This document shows positions 17,010 to 24,767 of a DNA stretch of 64,000 bases, in pieces. Source of the stretch: an uncultured Lachnospiraceae bacterium (GTDB lineage: Bacteria; Bacillota; Clostridia; Lachnospirales; Lachnospiraceae); NCBI GenBank assembly GCA_934432885.1, contig CAKRYY010000001.1:60316-124315 (forward strand), read 5' to 3'. Positions within the stretch are counted from its first letter, which is position 1, and each line of letters opens with the position of its first letter. The notes below the pieces were generated by a model. It ran no database searches. It was not told where the DNA came from and was given only the letters and a program-made list of their open reading frames with translations. Position numbers and translations under genes: made by a program.

Positions 17010-18167
17010 ATGGAGAAATATTTGGAAAAAATCAAACGGGTATTTGTATATGCCGGGTTGGAAAAACAGGAGTATGCTGACATCAGGGAAGAAATCTGCC
17101 TTGAAAATGAGGCTATGCTTTCAAAAAGCACCTATATTGCTGTCTTTCTTTTCTTCGGACTTTTCCTCTTTTCGGGAGGTGACAAGAGCATAGGAGCAAA
17201 TAAGATTCTGTATTCCTATATCTTTATGGGATTGGTCTTATTGCTTGCATCCCAGCATATGAATACGAAATTACATTCTGGTATCGTGTTGCTGCGGTGC
17301 TATTTTCTGCTTTTATTAGCTTATGGCTATGGAATTTTAGTTGGTGTGCTCCTGCACAAGGATATTCCGTCTCCAACCTTCTGTGTGCTTTTATTTGCAG
17401 CAGGCTTTATATTGACAGACAGGCCTTACCGTCTCTGCCTGTTTTTGATTCTTTTGTCAGGTGTTTTCTGTACGGCAGTATATTTTACCAAGATGGAAGA
17501 GATTGCGCACATTGATATACTCAATGCCATCTGCTTTACAGTGCTGTGTATACTGACAAATACTTATCTGATTCATGCAAAGGCCAGAAATCTGCTCCAT
17601 GCAAAGAATTCGCAGCGGGAGATGGATACGGACGGCCTGACAAGGCTTCTGGTAAAGAAGGCTGCGGAGCGTGAGATTCGCAAATACATTAGTGCTACAA
17701 GGGAAACGGGTGCATTGATTATTATTGATTTGGATAACTTCAAACAGGTAAACGATACCAAGGGGCATGCGTATGGTGACGTCGTCCTTAAGGTAACAGG
17801 GGACAGCATCAGCGCAGTTTTCAGAAGCAGTGATATTTGCGGCAGATTTGGCGGCGACGAATTTGTTATTTTTCTGCCGGGACTGAGTGACCGCAAGATT
17901 GTTATGGAACGTCTGGACAAATTCCGTGAGCTGATGCGTAGGGGGCTGACCGGAGAGGAAAATCCAAACGGCGTTGGCCAGAGTATCGGAATCGCCATGT
18001 ATCCAGAGGACGGAGAGGATTATCAATCCTTGTTTGAAAAAGCGGATGAAGCGCTGTATGAGGCAAAGAAGCGCGGTAAAAACCAGTACTGCTTTTATAC
18101 CAGCGTAAAGATTACGAAGGGAAACCAGTCGAAGTTAGCAAAAGAGGTAGAAGAATTTGTAAACTAA
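17010..18167 (+). CDS. Membrane diguanylate cyclase (GGDEF, intact I-site)
   Basis: A 385-residue protein with about six membrane helices (residues 45-190), then a GGDEF domain. DIDLDNFK-type metal site appears as IIDLDNFKQVND, and the active-site loop is a canonical GGDEF in CGRFGGDEFVIF. RSSD lies five residues before GGDEF, matching the RxxD inhibitory site for product feedback. The protein should make c-di-GMP from GTP at the membrane. No phosphodiesterase (EAL or HD-GYP) domain is attached or encoded nearby. The PilZ protein of the flagellar operon at 60.7 kb is a candidate receptor. Confidence 0.9.
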   Translation: MEKYLEKIKRVFVYAGLEKQEYADIREEICLENEAMLSKSTYIAVFLFFGLFLFSGGDKSIGANKILYSYIFMGLVLLLASQHMNTKLHSGIVLLRCYFLLLLAYGYGILVGVLLHKDIPSPTFCVLLFAAGFILTDRPYRLCLFLILLSGVFCTAVYFTKMEEIAHIDILNAICFTVLCILTNTYLIHAKARNLLHAKNSQREMDTDGLTRLLVKKAAEREIRKYISATRETGALIIIDLDNFKQVNDTKGHAYGDVVLKVTGDSISAVFRSSDICGRFGGDEFVIFLPGLSDRKIVMERLDKFRELMRRGLTGEENPNGVGQSIGIAMYPEDGEDYQSLFEKADEALYEAKKRGKNQYCFYTSVKITKGNQSKLAKEVEEFVN

Positions 18168-18180
18168 AGATTTAAAATGG

Positions 18181-18209
18181 TTGACAAACAAAAAACTTAA
18201 TTGTATACT
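18181..18209 (+). promoter_or_regulatory. Sigma-A promoter of bioB-bioY
   Basis: TTGACA (18181-18186, perfect) and TATACT (18204-18209) are 17 bp apart. The -10 lies inside the left half of the BirA-type operator. Confidence 0.75.
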
Positions 18210-18232
18210 CATATCTGGATTTGGTTGACAAT
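18200..18232. promoter_or_regulatory. BirA-type biotin operator
   Basis: ATTGTATAC (18200-18208) and GTTGACAAT (18224-18232) are imperfect inverted 9-bp half-sites separated by 15 bp, matching the spacing and the TTGT...ACAA ends of known BirA operators. BirA loaded with biotinyl-AMP would cover the -10 and repress bioB-bioY when biotin is plentiful. Confidence 0.75.
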
Positions 18233-18259
18233 ACTGCCAAAGGATAAGAGGATACTGAA

Positions 18260-19240
18260 ATGGAAAAGCTGGCAAGAGAGATTATAAAAGGAAGACGGTT
18301 AAATGAGGATGATGATTTAGCCGTCTTTTTGCATGCCGATTTGCAGGAGCTTCAGGCGGGCGCAGATATGATTCGCAGGGAGCTGTGCGGCAACAGGGTA
18401 GATTTGTGCTGCATCATCAATGGACGCGGTGGACGATGCAGTGAAGACTGTAAATTTTGCGCACAATCAGTCCATCATGCTACAAGCTGTGAGACCTATG
18501 GTTTTTTGGAGACAGCTGCTTTTGTAAGCGACTGCAAAAAAATGGAAGCGCAGGGCGTTGACCGTTATTCTATTGTAACGTCCGGAAGGACGCTGGAAGG
18601 GGCAGATTTGGAAAAGGCAGTCACCGCTTATAGCGCTTTGCATGAAAGCTGCCCGGGCATAAAGCTGTGTGCTTCGCACGGTTTGATGACGGAGGCCGAT
18701 TTAAAGCGGCTGCATGAGGTGGGCGTTACGACCTATCATGCTAATCTGGAAACCTCCGCACGGTTTTTCCCTGAAATTTGCAGCACGCATACCTATGAGG
18801 ACAAGCTGGAAGAAATCAGACGGGCACGTGCGGCAGGGATGGAGATTTGCTCGGGTGGTATCTTTGGCATGGGCGAAACCTGGCAGGATCGTTTTGATAT
18901 GGCGCTTCTGCTGTCCCGGCTTTTTGTAGTGTCCATTCCGATGAATTTCCTGATTCCGATAAAGGGAACGCCGCTGGGTGGCAGACCGAGACTGAGCAGG
19001 GAGGAAATTCTGCGTATTGTAGCAGTCTTTCGCTATTTTAATCCAGAGGCTTATATCCGAATTGCGGCGGGCAGGAATTATTTCCTGGATGGTGGAAGAG
19101 AGCTTTTCTGCTCCGGAGCAAACGCAACGCTTACAGGCGATATGCTTACCACAGTAGGAAACTGTACTGCGCAGGATAGAGAAATGCTAAAGACTATGGG
19201 CTTTATAATAAAGGAGGAGAAAAAAGATGGACGCAGTTAA
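18260..19240 (+). CDS. bioB: Biotin synthase
   Basis: A 326-residue radical SAM enzyme that inserts sulphur into dethiobiotin to form biotin. The 4Fe-4S/SAM motif CxxxCxxC is visible in GGRCSEDCKFCAQS; further BioB blocks include YSIVTSGR, SHGLMTEADLKRL, YHANLETSARFFPEICSTH (ending near residue 175) and FLIPIKGTPL, with the conserved Arg in YIRIAAGRNYF. The [2Fe-2S] cluster cysteines are consistent with the family. No other biotin synthesis genes (bioA, bioD, bioF) are nearby; only the transporter bioY follows, overlapping by 14 nt. Confidence 0.95.
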   Translation: MEKLAREIIKGRRLNEDDDLAVFLHADLQELQAGADMIRRELCGNRVDLCCIINGRGGRCSEDCKFCAQSVHHATSCETYGFLETAAFVSDCKKMEAQGVDRYSIVTSGRTLEGADLEKAVTAYSALHESCPGIKLCASHGLMTEADLKRLHEVGVTTYHANLETSARFFPEICSTHTYEDKLEEIRRARAAGMEICSGGIFGMGETWQDRFDMALLLSRLFVVSIPMNFLIPIKGTPLGGRPRLSREEILRIVAVFRYFNPEAYIRIAAGRNYFLDGGRELFCSGANATLTGDMLTTVGNCTAQDREMLKTMGFIIKEEKKDGRS

Positions 19241-19790
19241 GAAAAAAGAAAATATGAATGTAAAAGAGATGGTGTTAACCGGTGCGTTTGCTGCGATATT
19301 CTGTATTTTAGCGCCGATTTCCCTGCCAATTCCTATCAGCCCCGTACCGATTTCCCTGACGAATCTGGTGCTGTATTTTGCACTTTATATTCTGGGGATG
19401 CGCAGAGGATGTATCAGCTATCTGGTGTATCTTTTGATTGGTTTTGTAGGACTCCCAGTATTTTCCGGTTTTACCGGAGGGGCAGGAAAACTGCTTGGAC
19501 CTACAGGAGGTTATCTTTTTGGTTTTGTGTTTCTGGCGCTGATTAGCGGATTTTTTCTGGAGCGGTATTCAGAGCGTGCAGGAATCTGCTTTCTGGCAAT
19601 GGCCGCAGGAACGGCAGTCTGCTATGTATTTGGAAGTCTCTGGCTTTCCTATCAGGCAAAGATGCCATTGGCAGGCGCATTTTCGGCAGGTGTGATTCCG
19701 TTTATCCCGGGTGATTTGTGTAAGATTGTGCTTGCACTGCTGCTCGGACCACAGCTAAAGAAAAGACTGGCAAGGGCACATCTTGCCTGA
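19227..19790 (+). CDS. bioY: Biotin ECF transporter S component BioY
   Basis: A 187-residue membrane protein with six hydrophobic helices. It has the BioY hallmarks PVPISLTNLVLYFALYILG, the GFVGLPVFSGFTGG loop and GPTGGYLFGFV. It binds biotin (or possibly dethiobiotin) for uptake, usually with a shared ECF ATPase and T component encoded elsewhere. Its ATG is inside the end of bioB, with GGAGG 8 nt upstream, so both are translated from one BirA-controlled message. Confidence 0.95.
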   Translation: MDAVKKKENMNVKEMVLTGAFAAIFCILAPISLPIPISPVPISLTNLVLYFALYILGMRRGCISYLVYLLIGFVGLPVFSGFTGGAGKLLGPTGGYLFGFVFLALISGFFLERYSERAGICFLAMAAGTAVCYVFGSLWLSYQAKMPLAGAFSAGVIPFIPGDLCKIVLALLLGPQLKKRLARAHLA

Positions 19791-19822
19791 AAAAAGACAA
19801 TTTATACATAGTGCAGATATAC

Positions 19823-19859
19823 AGGACCCCCAGGTGCTTCTCCTGAGGGGTCCTTTTTA
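19823..19859 (+). terminator. Rho-independent terminator after bioY
   Basis: AGGACCCCCAGG (19823-19834) pairs with CCTG-A-GGGGTCCT (19842-19854) with one bulged A, followed by TTTTT. It is a strong, GC-rich terminator. Confidence 0.9.
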
Positions 19860-19874
19860 GGTTGTATTTTCAAG

Positions 19875-19903
19875 TTGTATCTAGGAAAAAAGTATGATAT
19901 AAT
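19875..19903 (+). promoter_or_regulatory. Sigma-A promoter of deoD
   Basis: TTGTAT (19875-19880) and a perfect TATAAT (19898-19903) are 17 bp apart. The expected start near 19910 leaves a leader of about 50 nt and rules out the upstream in-frame start codons. Confidence 0.7.
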
Positions 19904-19961
19904 GAACAAAAACCTTTTAAGCCAAACCAGAAAATTGTATACATCTATGGGAGAAAACATT

Positions 19962-20675
19962 ATGTCGAATATACTTGTACCGACTCCTCACAATGGGGCG
20001 AAAGCGGGAGAAATTGCAAAAACTGTATTGATGCCGGGTGATCCGCTCCGGGCAAAATATATTGCAGAAACCTATCTGGAAAATCCGGTATGTTTCAATA
20101 CGGTAAGGAATATGCTGGGATATACGGGAACTTATAAGGGAAAAGAAATTTCTGTTATGGGCGGCGGTATGGGTATGCCGTCTATTGGCATTTATTCCTA
20201 TGAGCTGTATCATTTTTATGATGTGGACAGTATTATCCGCATCGGCTCTGCAGGCGGATATGCAGACGATGTCAATGTAAGAGACATTGTAATCGGAATG
20301 GGAGCCTGCACAAATTCCAATTATGCACATCAGTTTGATTTGCCGGGAACGTTTGCGCCGATTGCAGATTATGAACTTTTGCAGAAGGCGGTTGACGTGG
20401 CAAAGTCACAGGGAAAGACGGTAAAGGTAGGAAATGTTCTTTCTTCGGATACTTTTTATTCAGATGATGCACAGGCAAAGGATAAATGGAAAAAGATGGG
20501 GGTTCTTGCGGTTGAAATGGAAGCAGCAGCCCTCTATATGAATGCGGCGCGGGCAGGAAAGAAAGCGCTGTGTATTCTTACCATATCCGACCACCTGTAC
20601 AAGACGGAAGAGCTGACAGCAAAGGAGCGCGAGACTGGCTTTGGCAGCATGATGGAGATTGCGCTCGAATTATAA
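19962..20675 (+). CDS. deoD: Purine nucleoside phosphorylase, DeoD type
   Basis: A 237-residue hexameric-type phosphorylase that splits purine (deoxy)nucleosides with phosphate. It follows the DeoD pattern closely: [18 protein letters not shown] with the phosphate-binding Arg, [35 protein letters not shown] (ribose-binding Glu-Met-Glu) and TISDHL, with the catalytic Asp. The start was set at ATG 19962 because GGGAG lies 8 nt upstream and the promoter at 19875-19903 covers the earlier in-frame start. A membrane GGDEF gene follows closely and may share the transcript. Confidence 0.93.
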   Translation: MSNILVPTPHNGAKAGEIAKTVLMPGDPLRAKYIAETYLENPVCFNTVRNMLGYTGTYKGKEISVMGGGMGMPSIGIYSYELYHFYDVDSIIRIGSAGGYADDVNVRDIVIGMGACTNSNYAHQFDLPGTFAPIADYELLQKAVDVAKSQGKTVKVGNVLSSDTFYSDDAQAKDKWKKMGVLAVEMEAAALYMNAARAGKKALCILTISDHLYKTEELTAKERETGFGSMMEIALEL

Positions 20676-20700
20676 ACAAAAAGGAAAAGCTAAGATAGAA

Positions 20701-21786
20701 ATGTGGAAACGGGCGAAGGGACTTATCCTAAGAGATGTAAAAAATGAAAATGAGATGAAGCTGTATGCAGTCATTCTCAGAATGAACCTGCTGTTAATGC
20801 TTCCTTATTATCTGATTTTAGGCAGTGTTGCCCTTTGGAAGGACCATTTTATAGGGGTTACTTTGGGAATGGCAGGGCTGCTTTTATGCCTTTTACTGTT
20901 GCATGCAACTTATCACAATAAAACAAAACTTGCAGCCTACACGTTCATTTTTTCGCTGGCAATTTATACACTGCTGTTTGCGGTTTCCTATGGAAATGAC
21001 ACATCCGTTTACAGCTTCATTTACGTACAGATTGTTCTGGTGTATGTACTGGATTATATTTCCTTCTTTAAAAAGAATTTGTATACCATTTTCCTGCTGG
21101 CTGTCAGGCTGGCTGTCTTTATATATGTAAGGAATCAGGGTGCTCTGTATCCGCAGCAGGAGCAGGAAGAATTGTTTTTACAGATGGCGCATACCATAAT
21201 TACCAGCCTGCTGCTTATGGCAACGTCGATTCTTTCCACACAGGACTTTAGGGAAATGCAGAAAAAGCTGGTTTCCTACAATAAAAAGCTGCGTGACATA
21301 GCGGGAATTGACCCGCTTACCGGACTCCGCAACAGGCGCAGTGAAATAGAGCAGATTCTGGAAAAGATAAGGAAATACCAAAATGGCGAGGTACAGGCGC
21401 TGACGATAGCTATCGGCGATATTGACTTTTTCAAACGTATTAACGATACCTATGGCCATAACTGCGGCGACATTGTTCTGCGTGAGCTGGCAGATTTGTT
21501 TAAAACCTTTATGAGAACAAAAGGCGATGTCTGCCGATGGGGCGGAGAGGAATTCCTGTTTATATTCAATGACATTAACGGTGATGATGCAAGCTATATG
21601 CTGCAGGGGCTGAGGGCGGAGATTCAGAAGCGGGGAATCGATTTTGGACAGGAGGTTATCCATGTTACGATGACCTTTGGTGTAGCGGAGTACGATTTGC
21701 GCAGAAGCCTGGAGCACAATATTGAGGATGCAGACCAGAAGCTGTACATTGGAAAAGAAAAGGGCAGAAATATCATTATATATTAA
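20701..21786 (+). CDS. Membrane diguanylate cyclase-like protein (GGEEF)
   Basis: A 361-residue protein with about six membrane helices in residues 25-165 and a C-terminal GGDEF domain (DPLTGLRNRR, IGDIDFFKRINDTYGHNCGD, RWGGEEFLFIF). GGEEF is normally active. The inhibitory RxxD is not kept: the Arg is at the right place (RTKG) but the Asp is shifted by one, so product inhibition through the classic site is doubtful. ATG 20701 was chosen although its RBS is weak; a TTG at 20659 would overlap deoD. A terminator follows at 21813. Confidence 0.85.
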   Translation: MWKRAKGLILRDVKNENEMKLYAVILRMNLLLMLPYYLILGSVALWKDHFIGVTLGMAGLLLCLLLLHATYHNKTKLAAYTFIFSLAIYTLLFAVSYGNDTSVYSFIYVQIVLVYVLDYISFFKKNLYTIFLLAVRLAVFIYVRNQGALYPQQEQEELFLQMAHTIITSLLLMATSILSTQDFREMQKKLVSYNKKLRDIAGIDPLTGLRNRRSEIEQILEKIRKYQNGEVQALTIAIGDIDFFKRINDTYGHNCGDIVLRELADLFKTFMRTKGDVCRWGGEEFLFIFNDINGDDASYMLQGLRAEIQKRGIDFGQEVIHVTMTFGVAEYDLRRSLEHNIEDADQKLYIGKEKGRNIIIY

Positions 21787-21812
21787 AATATGGTAAAAAC
21801 GAAAGCATAAAA

Positions 21813-21845
21813 AAGAACCTGTATGACGGAACAGGTTCTTTTTTT
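21813..21845. terminator. Bidirectional terminator between GGEEF gene and rpsT
   Basis: AAGAACCTG (21813-21821) and CAGGTTCTT (21832-21840) form a perfect 9-bp stem, with T7 on the plus side and A-rich sequence on the other side that reads as T on the minus strand. It can end both the rightward GGEEF and the leftward rpsT transcript. Confidence 0.88.
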
Positions 21846-21881
21846 ACATAAAATAAAAGCGCTTTCTGTTTTCCAGAAAAA

Positions 21882-22145
21882 TTATGCCATTTTGTTAACG
21901 GCAAGATTTAAACGGGAAATCTTTCTTGCAGAAGTATTCTTATGGAATACGCCCTTGCGGGTTGCTTTATCGATTGTGGAAGTAGCAGAAAGCAGAGCTG
22001 CCTTTGCAGCCTCTTTATCGTTTGCGTCGATAGCAGCGTATACTTTCTTAACTGCTGTCTTAACGCCGGATTTGATCGCTTTGTTTCTTTCCATTTTTGT
22101 GCGGTTCACAAGAATTCTTTTCTTTGCAGATTTGATATTTGCCAA
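21882..22145 (-). CDS. rpsT: 30S ribosomal protein S20
   Basis: An 87-residue basic protein with the S20 pattern MANIKSAKKRILVNRTKMERNK at the start (first 20 residues are diagnostic) and AALSATSTIDKATRKGV-like C-terminal half (LLSATSTIDKATRKGVFHKN). It binds 16S rRNA in the small subunit. The start codon is TTG (22145-22143), supported by GGGAGGTG upstream and by the family N-terminus. E. coli rpsT also starts with UUG, where it is tied to autoregulation. It has its own promoter at 22238-22266 and a leader of about 85 nt, and runs opposite to its neighbours. Confidence 0.96.
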   Translation of the reverse strand: MANIKSAKKRILVNRTKMERNKAIKSGVKTAVKKVYAAIDANDKEAAKAALLSATSTIDKATRKGVFHKNTSARKISRLNLAVNKMA

Positions 22146-22237
22146 GGTCTACACCTCCCATGCTGAGTTTTCATTATTTTTCAGAGATGTTTTCATTAAA
22201 GCCGGACACGGACGTTCTAATGCAAACATACGACTGT

Positions 22238-22266
22238 ATTATAGGGGAAATGACCTTTTCTGTCAA
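22238..22266 (-). promoter_or_regulatory. Sigma-A promoter of rpsT
   Basis: On the minus strand a perfect TTGACA (22266-22261) and a perfect TATAAT (22243-22238) are 17 bp apart, as expected for a strong ribosomal protein promoter. Confidence 0.85.
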
Positions 22267-22360
22267 TACATATTTTTGATGTTTTGGTAGAAAATAAGGG
22301 CAGAAATGAATAATATAGAGAAAGTGCAGCGAGGGCTGGGAAAGAAACAGGGATGGTCAG

Positions 22361-23269
22361 ATGAGTTGTTTTCAGGTTAGAACAGATTTGGCATTGGAAG
22401 CAAGGGAGAGCATAGGCAGGGCAGAGGAAGAACTGCCTGGAATACGGGTAGAGGAATATGACAAAGAAGAGATACAGGTTCATGTTACAAAGGTCGTGAT
22501 TTCCTCCAAAAACGGAGCGAAGGCAATGCAAAAGCCAATGGGGAATTATATCACACTGGAAGCCCCCGCTATGCAGGAGGCGGATGAATCCTATCATAGG
22601 GAGATTTCGAAGGAGCTTGCCAAGCAGCTTAAGGACATTATACCGGATGCGGATACAGAGCAGTCTGTGCTGGTGGTGGGGCTTGGGAACCGGGATGTCA
22701 CGGCGGATGCGCTTGGCCCCGGTGTAGTGGATAACCTTTTTGTGACAAGGCATATCGTAAAGGAATACGGAAAGGCAGCCTATTGTAAAGAGAGGATGAA
22801 TCTTGTTAGTGGGATTGTGCCGGGCGTCATGGCGGCAACCGGAATGGAAGCAGCGGAAATTGTACGTGGCGTGGTGGAGCAGACATTGCCGGACATTGTT
22901 ATCGTGGTGGATGCACTGGCGGCAAGAAGCACCAGACGTTTAAACCGGACCATACAGATAACCGATACCGGCATCCAGCCGGGTTCTGGCGTCGGCAATC
23001 ACAGAAGCAGCCTGACGAAGGAAAGCCTCGGCGTTCCGGTAATCGCGATTGGGATACCGACGGTGGTAGACGCGGCGACAATCGTAGGGGATGCGATTGA
23101 ACGGCTTTCGCAGGAGGGCAGTGCAGGGGAAGGTGCATTGGACGCTGACCGTTTCCGTACCATGTCAGAGCTTAACAATATGTATGTGACGGGCAAAAAT
23201 ATTGATGAGGTTATAAAACGGCTGAGCTTTACCGTTTCGGAGGCGCTGAATATTGCACTTGAGTTATAA
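22361..23269 (+). CDS. gpr: Germination protease GPR
   Basis: A 302-residue endopeptidase that degrades small acid-soluble proteins when spores germinate. Diagnostic blocks are RTDLALEA near the N-terminus (the propeptide cleavage region), VVGLGNRDVTADALGPGVV, GIVPGVMAATGMEAAEIVRG, VVDALAARSTRRLNRTIQI (first 19 residues shown) and QPGSGVGNHRSSLTKESLGVP-like sequence. Slightly shorter than many family members. Made as a zymogen in the forespore, normally under sigma-G; I could not place a convincing sigma-G promoter in the 22268-22360 gap. Start ATG 22361 has only a weak RBS. spoIIP follows, as in other spore formers. Confidence 0.94.
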   Translation: MSCFQVRTDLALEARESIGRAEEELPGIRVEEYDKEEIQVHVTKVVISSKNGAKAMQKPMGNYITLEAPAMQEADESYHREISKELAKQLKDIIPDADTEQSVLVVGLGNRDVTADALGPGVVDNLFVTRHIVKEYGKAAYCKERMNLVSGIVPGVMAATGMEAAEIVRGVVEQTLPDIVIVVDALAARSTRRLNRTIQITDTGIQPGSGVGNHRSSLTKESLGVPVIAIGIPTVVDAATIVGDAIERLSQEGSAGEGALDADRFRTMSELNNMYVTGKNIDEVIKRLSFTVSEALNIALEL

Positions 23270-23293
23270 TCGGACATCTGCCCTGCATATACT
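23264..23293 (+). promoter_or_regulatory. Sigma-E-like promoter for spoIIP
   Basis: TTATAAT (23264-23270) and CATATACT (23286-23293) are 15 bp apart. They match the Bacillus sigma-E consensus (KMATATT, 14-15 bp, CATACAHT) at 5 of 7 and 7 of 8 positions. The expected start is near 23300, just inside the longest reading of spoIIP. Confidence 0.5.
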
Positions 23294-23334
23294 TGTCTAT
23301 GCGGAAAATCAGAATCCAAAATCGGATAGGGAGA

Positions 23335-24585
23335 ATGAATGGCTGCGGCAGACGGCGGTATTTCGCTGCCGCAGGTGTTTTTTTGTGCTGTATTCTGCTT
23401 ATTGGGCAGCAGGGCAGACAGGCATTTCGGCAGAATTTAAGGACTGCCATTTTTTCAAAAACAAAGGAGCAGGCGCTTACGACATACCTTCCGCTGGTTT
23501 CCTATATGGAAAAAGGCAAGGGCAGGGGAGGGACTTCCGCCCTTGCCGGATTTTTTGGAGAAAGGATTCCTCTGTATGCGTGGATGCAGGATAAGGCAGG
23601 AGATAAAAATGGCTGGGAGCCGACCTATAATAGCCTGGCAGCGTCATTGCCATCGCAGGAGGATGCGCTTCCTGCGGAGGATATGATTGAAGCCGTGAAG
23701 CGTGAAAACGAGGGCATGGATTTTCAGGATATTGAAAGACTGGAAGAATTAGAGGAAATCGGAAAAGAGAGTCTGCCGGATTTTTCTGAGGCAGAAAAGA
23801 GCCAGAGCCTTGACAGAGAGGCTTTGGCTGATTTTTCTACGCTGGTTTCCAGATTTTATGCAGTGGACAGCACCACTTATATAGGAAGGGATCAGTTAAA
23901 TATTGATAAGCTGCTGGATAAGGATATGCGCCTGCAGCAGACGGATGCAGACAGTCCTCAGATTTTGATTTACCATACCCATTCGCAGGAAGGCTTTATG
24001 GATTCCGTGCCGGGAGACGACAATACTACGATTATGGGTGTGGGTGAATATCTTGCGGAAATCCTGCGCAGACAGTATGGCTACAATGTGCTTCATCATC
24101 TGGGAAAGTATGATGTTGAAAGCCGGGATTACGCTTATTCCAATGCAGCACCTGCGCTTGAACAGGTACTGCAGGAAAATCCCAGCATAGAGGTAATTAT
24201 TGATCTGCACCGGGATGAAATGCCGGGAGATAAAAAGCTGGTGACGGAGCTTTCTGGCAGACAGACGGCAAAGGTCATGTTTTTTAATGGTTTGTCCAGA
24301 ACGAATAAGACAGGTGAGATTGCGTCCCTGCAAAATCCAAATCAGGAGGAAAATCTGGCGTTTTCCTTCCAGATGCAGGCGACGGCATCTGAATATTATC
24401 CGGGCTTTACCAGAAAGATTTATCTGAAGGGCTACCGTTACAATATGCAGTATCGAGGAAAAACCCTGCTGATTGAGCTGGGGGCGCAGACCAATACGCT
24501 CGAGGAGGCTATGAATGCCTGTCCGCCGCTGGCGCATATTCTTTCTCTGGTATTATCGGGTGAAGAACCGGATAAAGCCTCTTAG
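23335..24585 (+). CDS. spoIIP: Stage II sporulation protein P
   Basis: A membrane-anchored peptidoglycan hydrolase (amidase/endopeptidase) of the SpoIIDMP complex that drives septal thinning and engulfment. One N-terminal membrane helix (YFAAAGVFLCCILLIG) precedes a linker and the SpoIIP domain: ILIYHTHSQEGF with the metal-binding His pair, VIIDLHRDE with the conserved His/Arg, and LLIELGAQTNTLEEA with the catalytic Glu. Length is about 416 residues from ATG 23335. This start is a compromise: the RBS AGGGAG is only 1 nt away, but the longer in-frame start at 23299 has no RBS and precedes the predicted sigma-E start site. Confidence 0.9.
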   Translation: MNGCGRRRYFAAAGVFLCCILLIGQQGRQAFRQNLRTAIFSKTKEQALTTYLPLVSYMEKGKGRGGTSALAGFFGERIPLYAWMQDKAGDKNGWEPTYNSLAASLPSQEDALPAEDMIEAVKRENEGMDFQDIERLEELEEIGKESLPDFSEAEKSQSLDREALADFSTLVSRFYAVDSTTYIGRDQLNIDKLLDKDMRLQQTDADSPQILIYHTHSQEGFMDSVPGDDNTTIMGVGEYLAEILRRQYGYNVLHHLGKYDVESRDYAYSNAAPALEQVLQENPSIEVIIDLHRDEMPGDKKLVTELSGRQTAKVMFFNGLSRTNKTGEIASLQNPNQEENLAFSFQMQATASEYYPGFTRKIYLKGYRYNMQYRGKTLLIELGAQTNTLEEAMNACPPLAHILSLVLSGEEPDKAS

Positions 24586-24627
24586 GAAAGAGCGGACAAT
24601 AAAATCTGCCGCCGCTTATTACGGCAG

Positions 24628-24657
24628 TTGCACAGAGCGCATTTTACATGTTATACT
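24628..24657 (+). promoter_or_regulatory. Probable sigma-A promoter of lepA
   Basis: TTGCAC (24628-24633) and TATACT (24652-24657) are 18 bp apart. The resulting leader of about 104 nt contains two hairpins: ATGCGATAG/CTATTGCAT (24661-24684) and a smaller one with TTCTG/CAGAA arms (24717-24737). Confidence 0.5.
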
Positions 24658-24767
24658 CTTATGCGATAGGATTTTCTATTGCATAAAAGTATTAGAAAAA
24701 CGCGGCTTGCAAAAATGGCTTCTGTCTTGCAGAAACCGCTCGCGCACAGATAAAGGATGGAAAAGAA

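Noticed and set aside
22268..22360. Sigma-G promoter of gpr
   Set aside because: GAATA- and CATA-like boxes occur but never with 17-18 bp spacing, so no site is reported.
24608..24628. CTGCCG/CGGCAG hairpin after spoIIP as a terminator
   Set aside because: The 6-bp stem has no T run after it and overlaps the start of the lepA -35 region, so it cannot be supported as a terminator.
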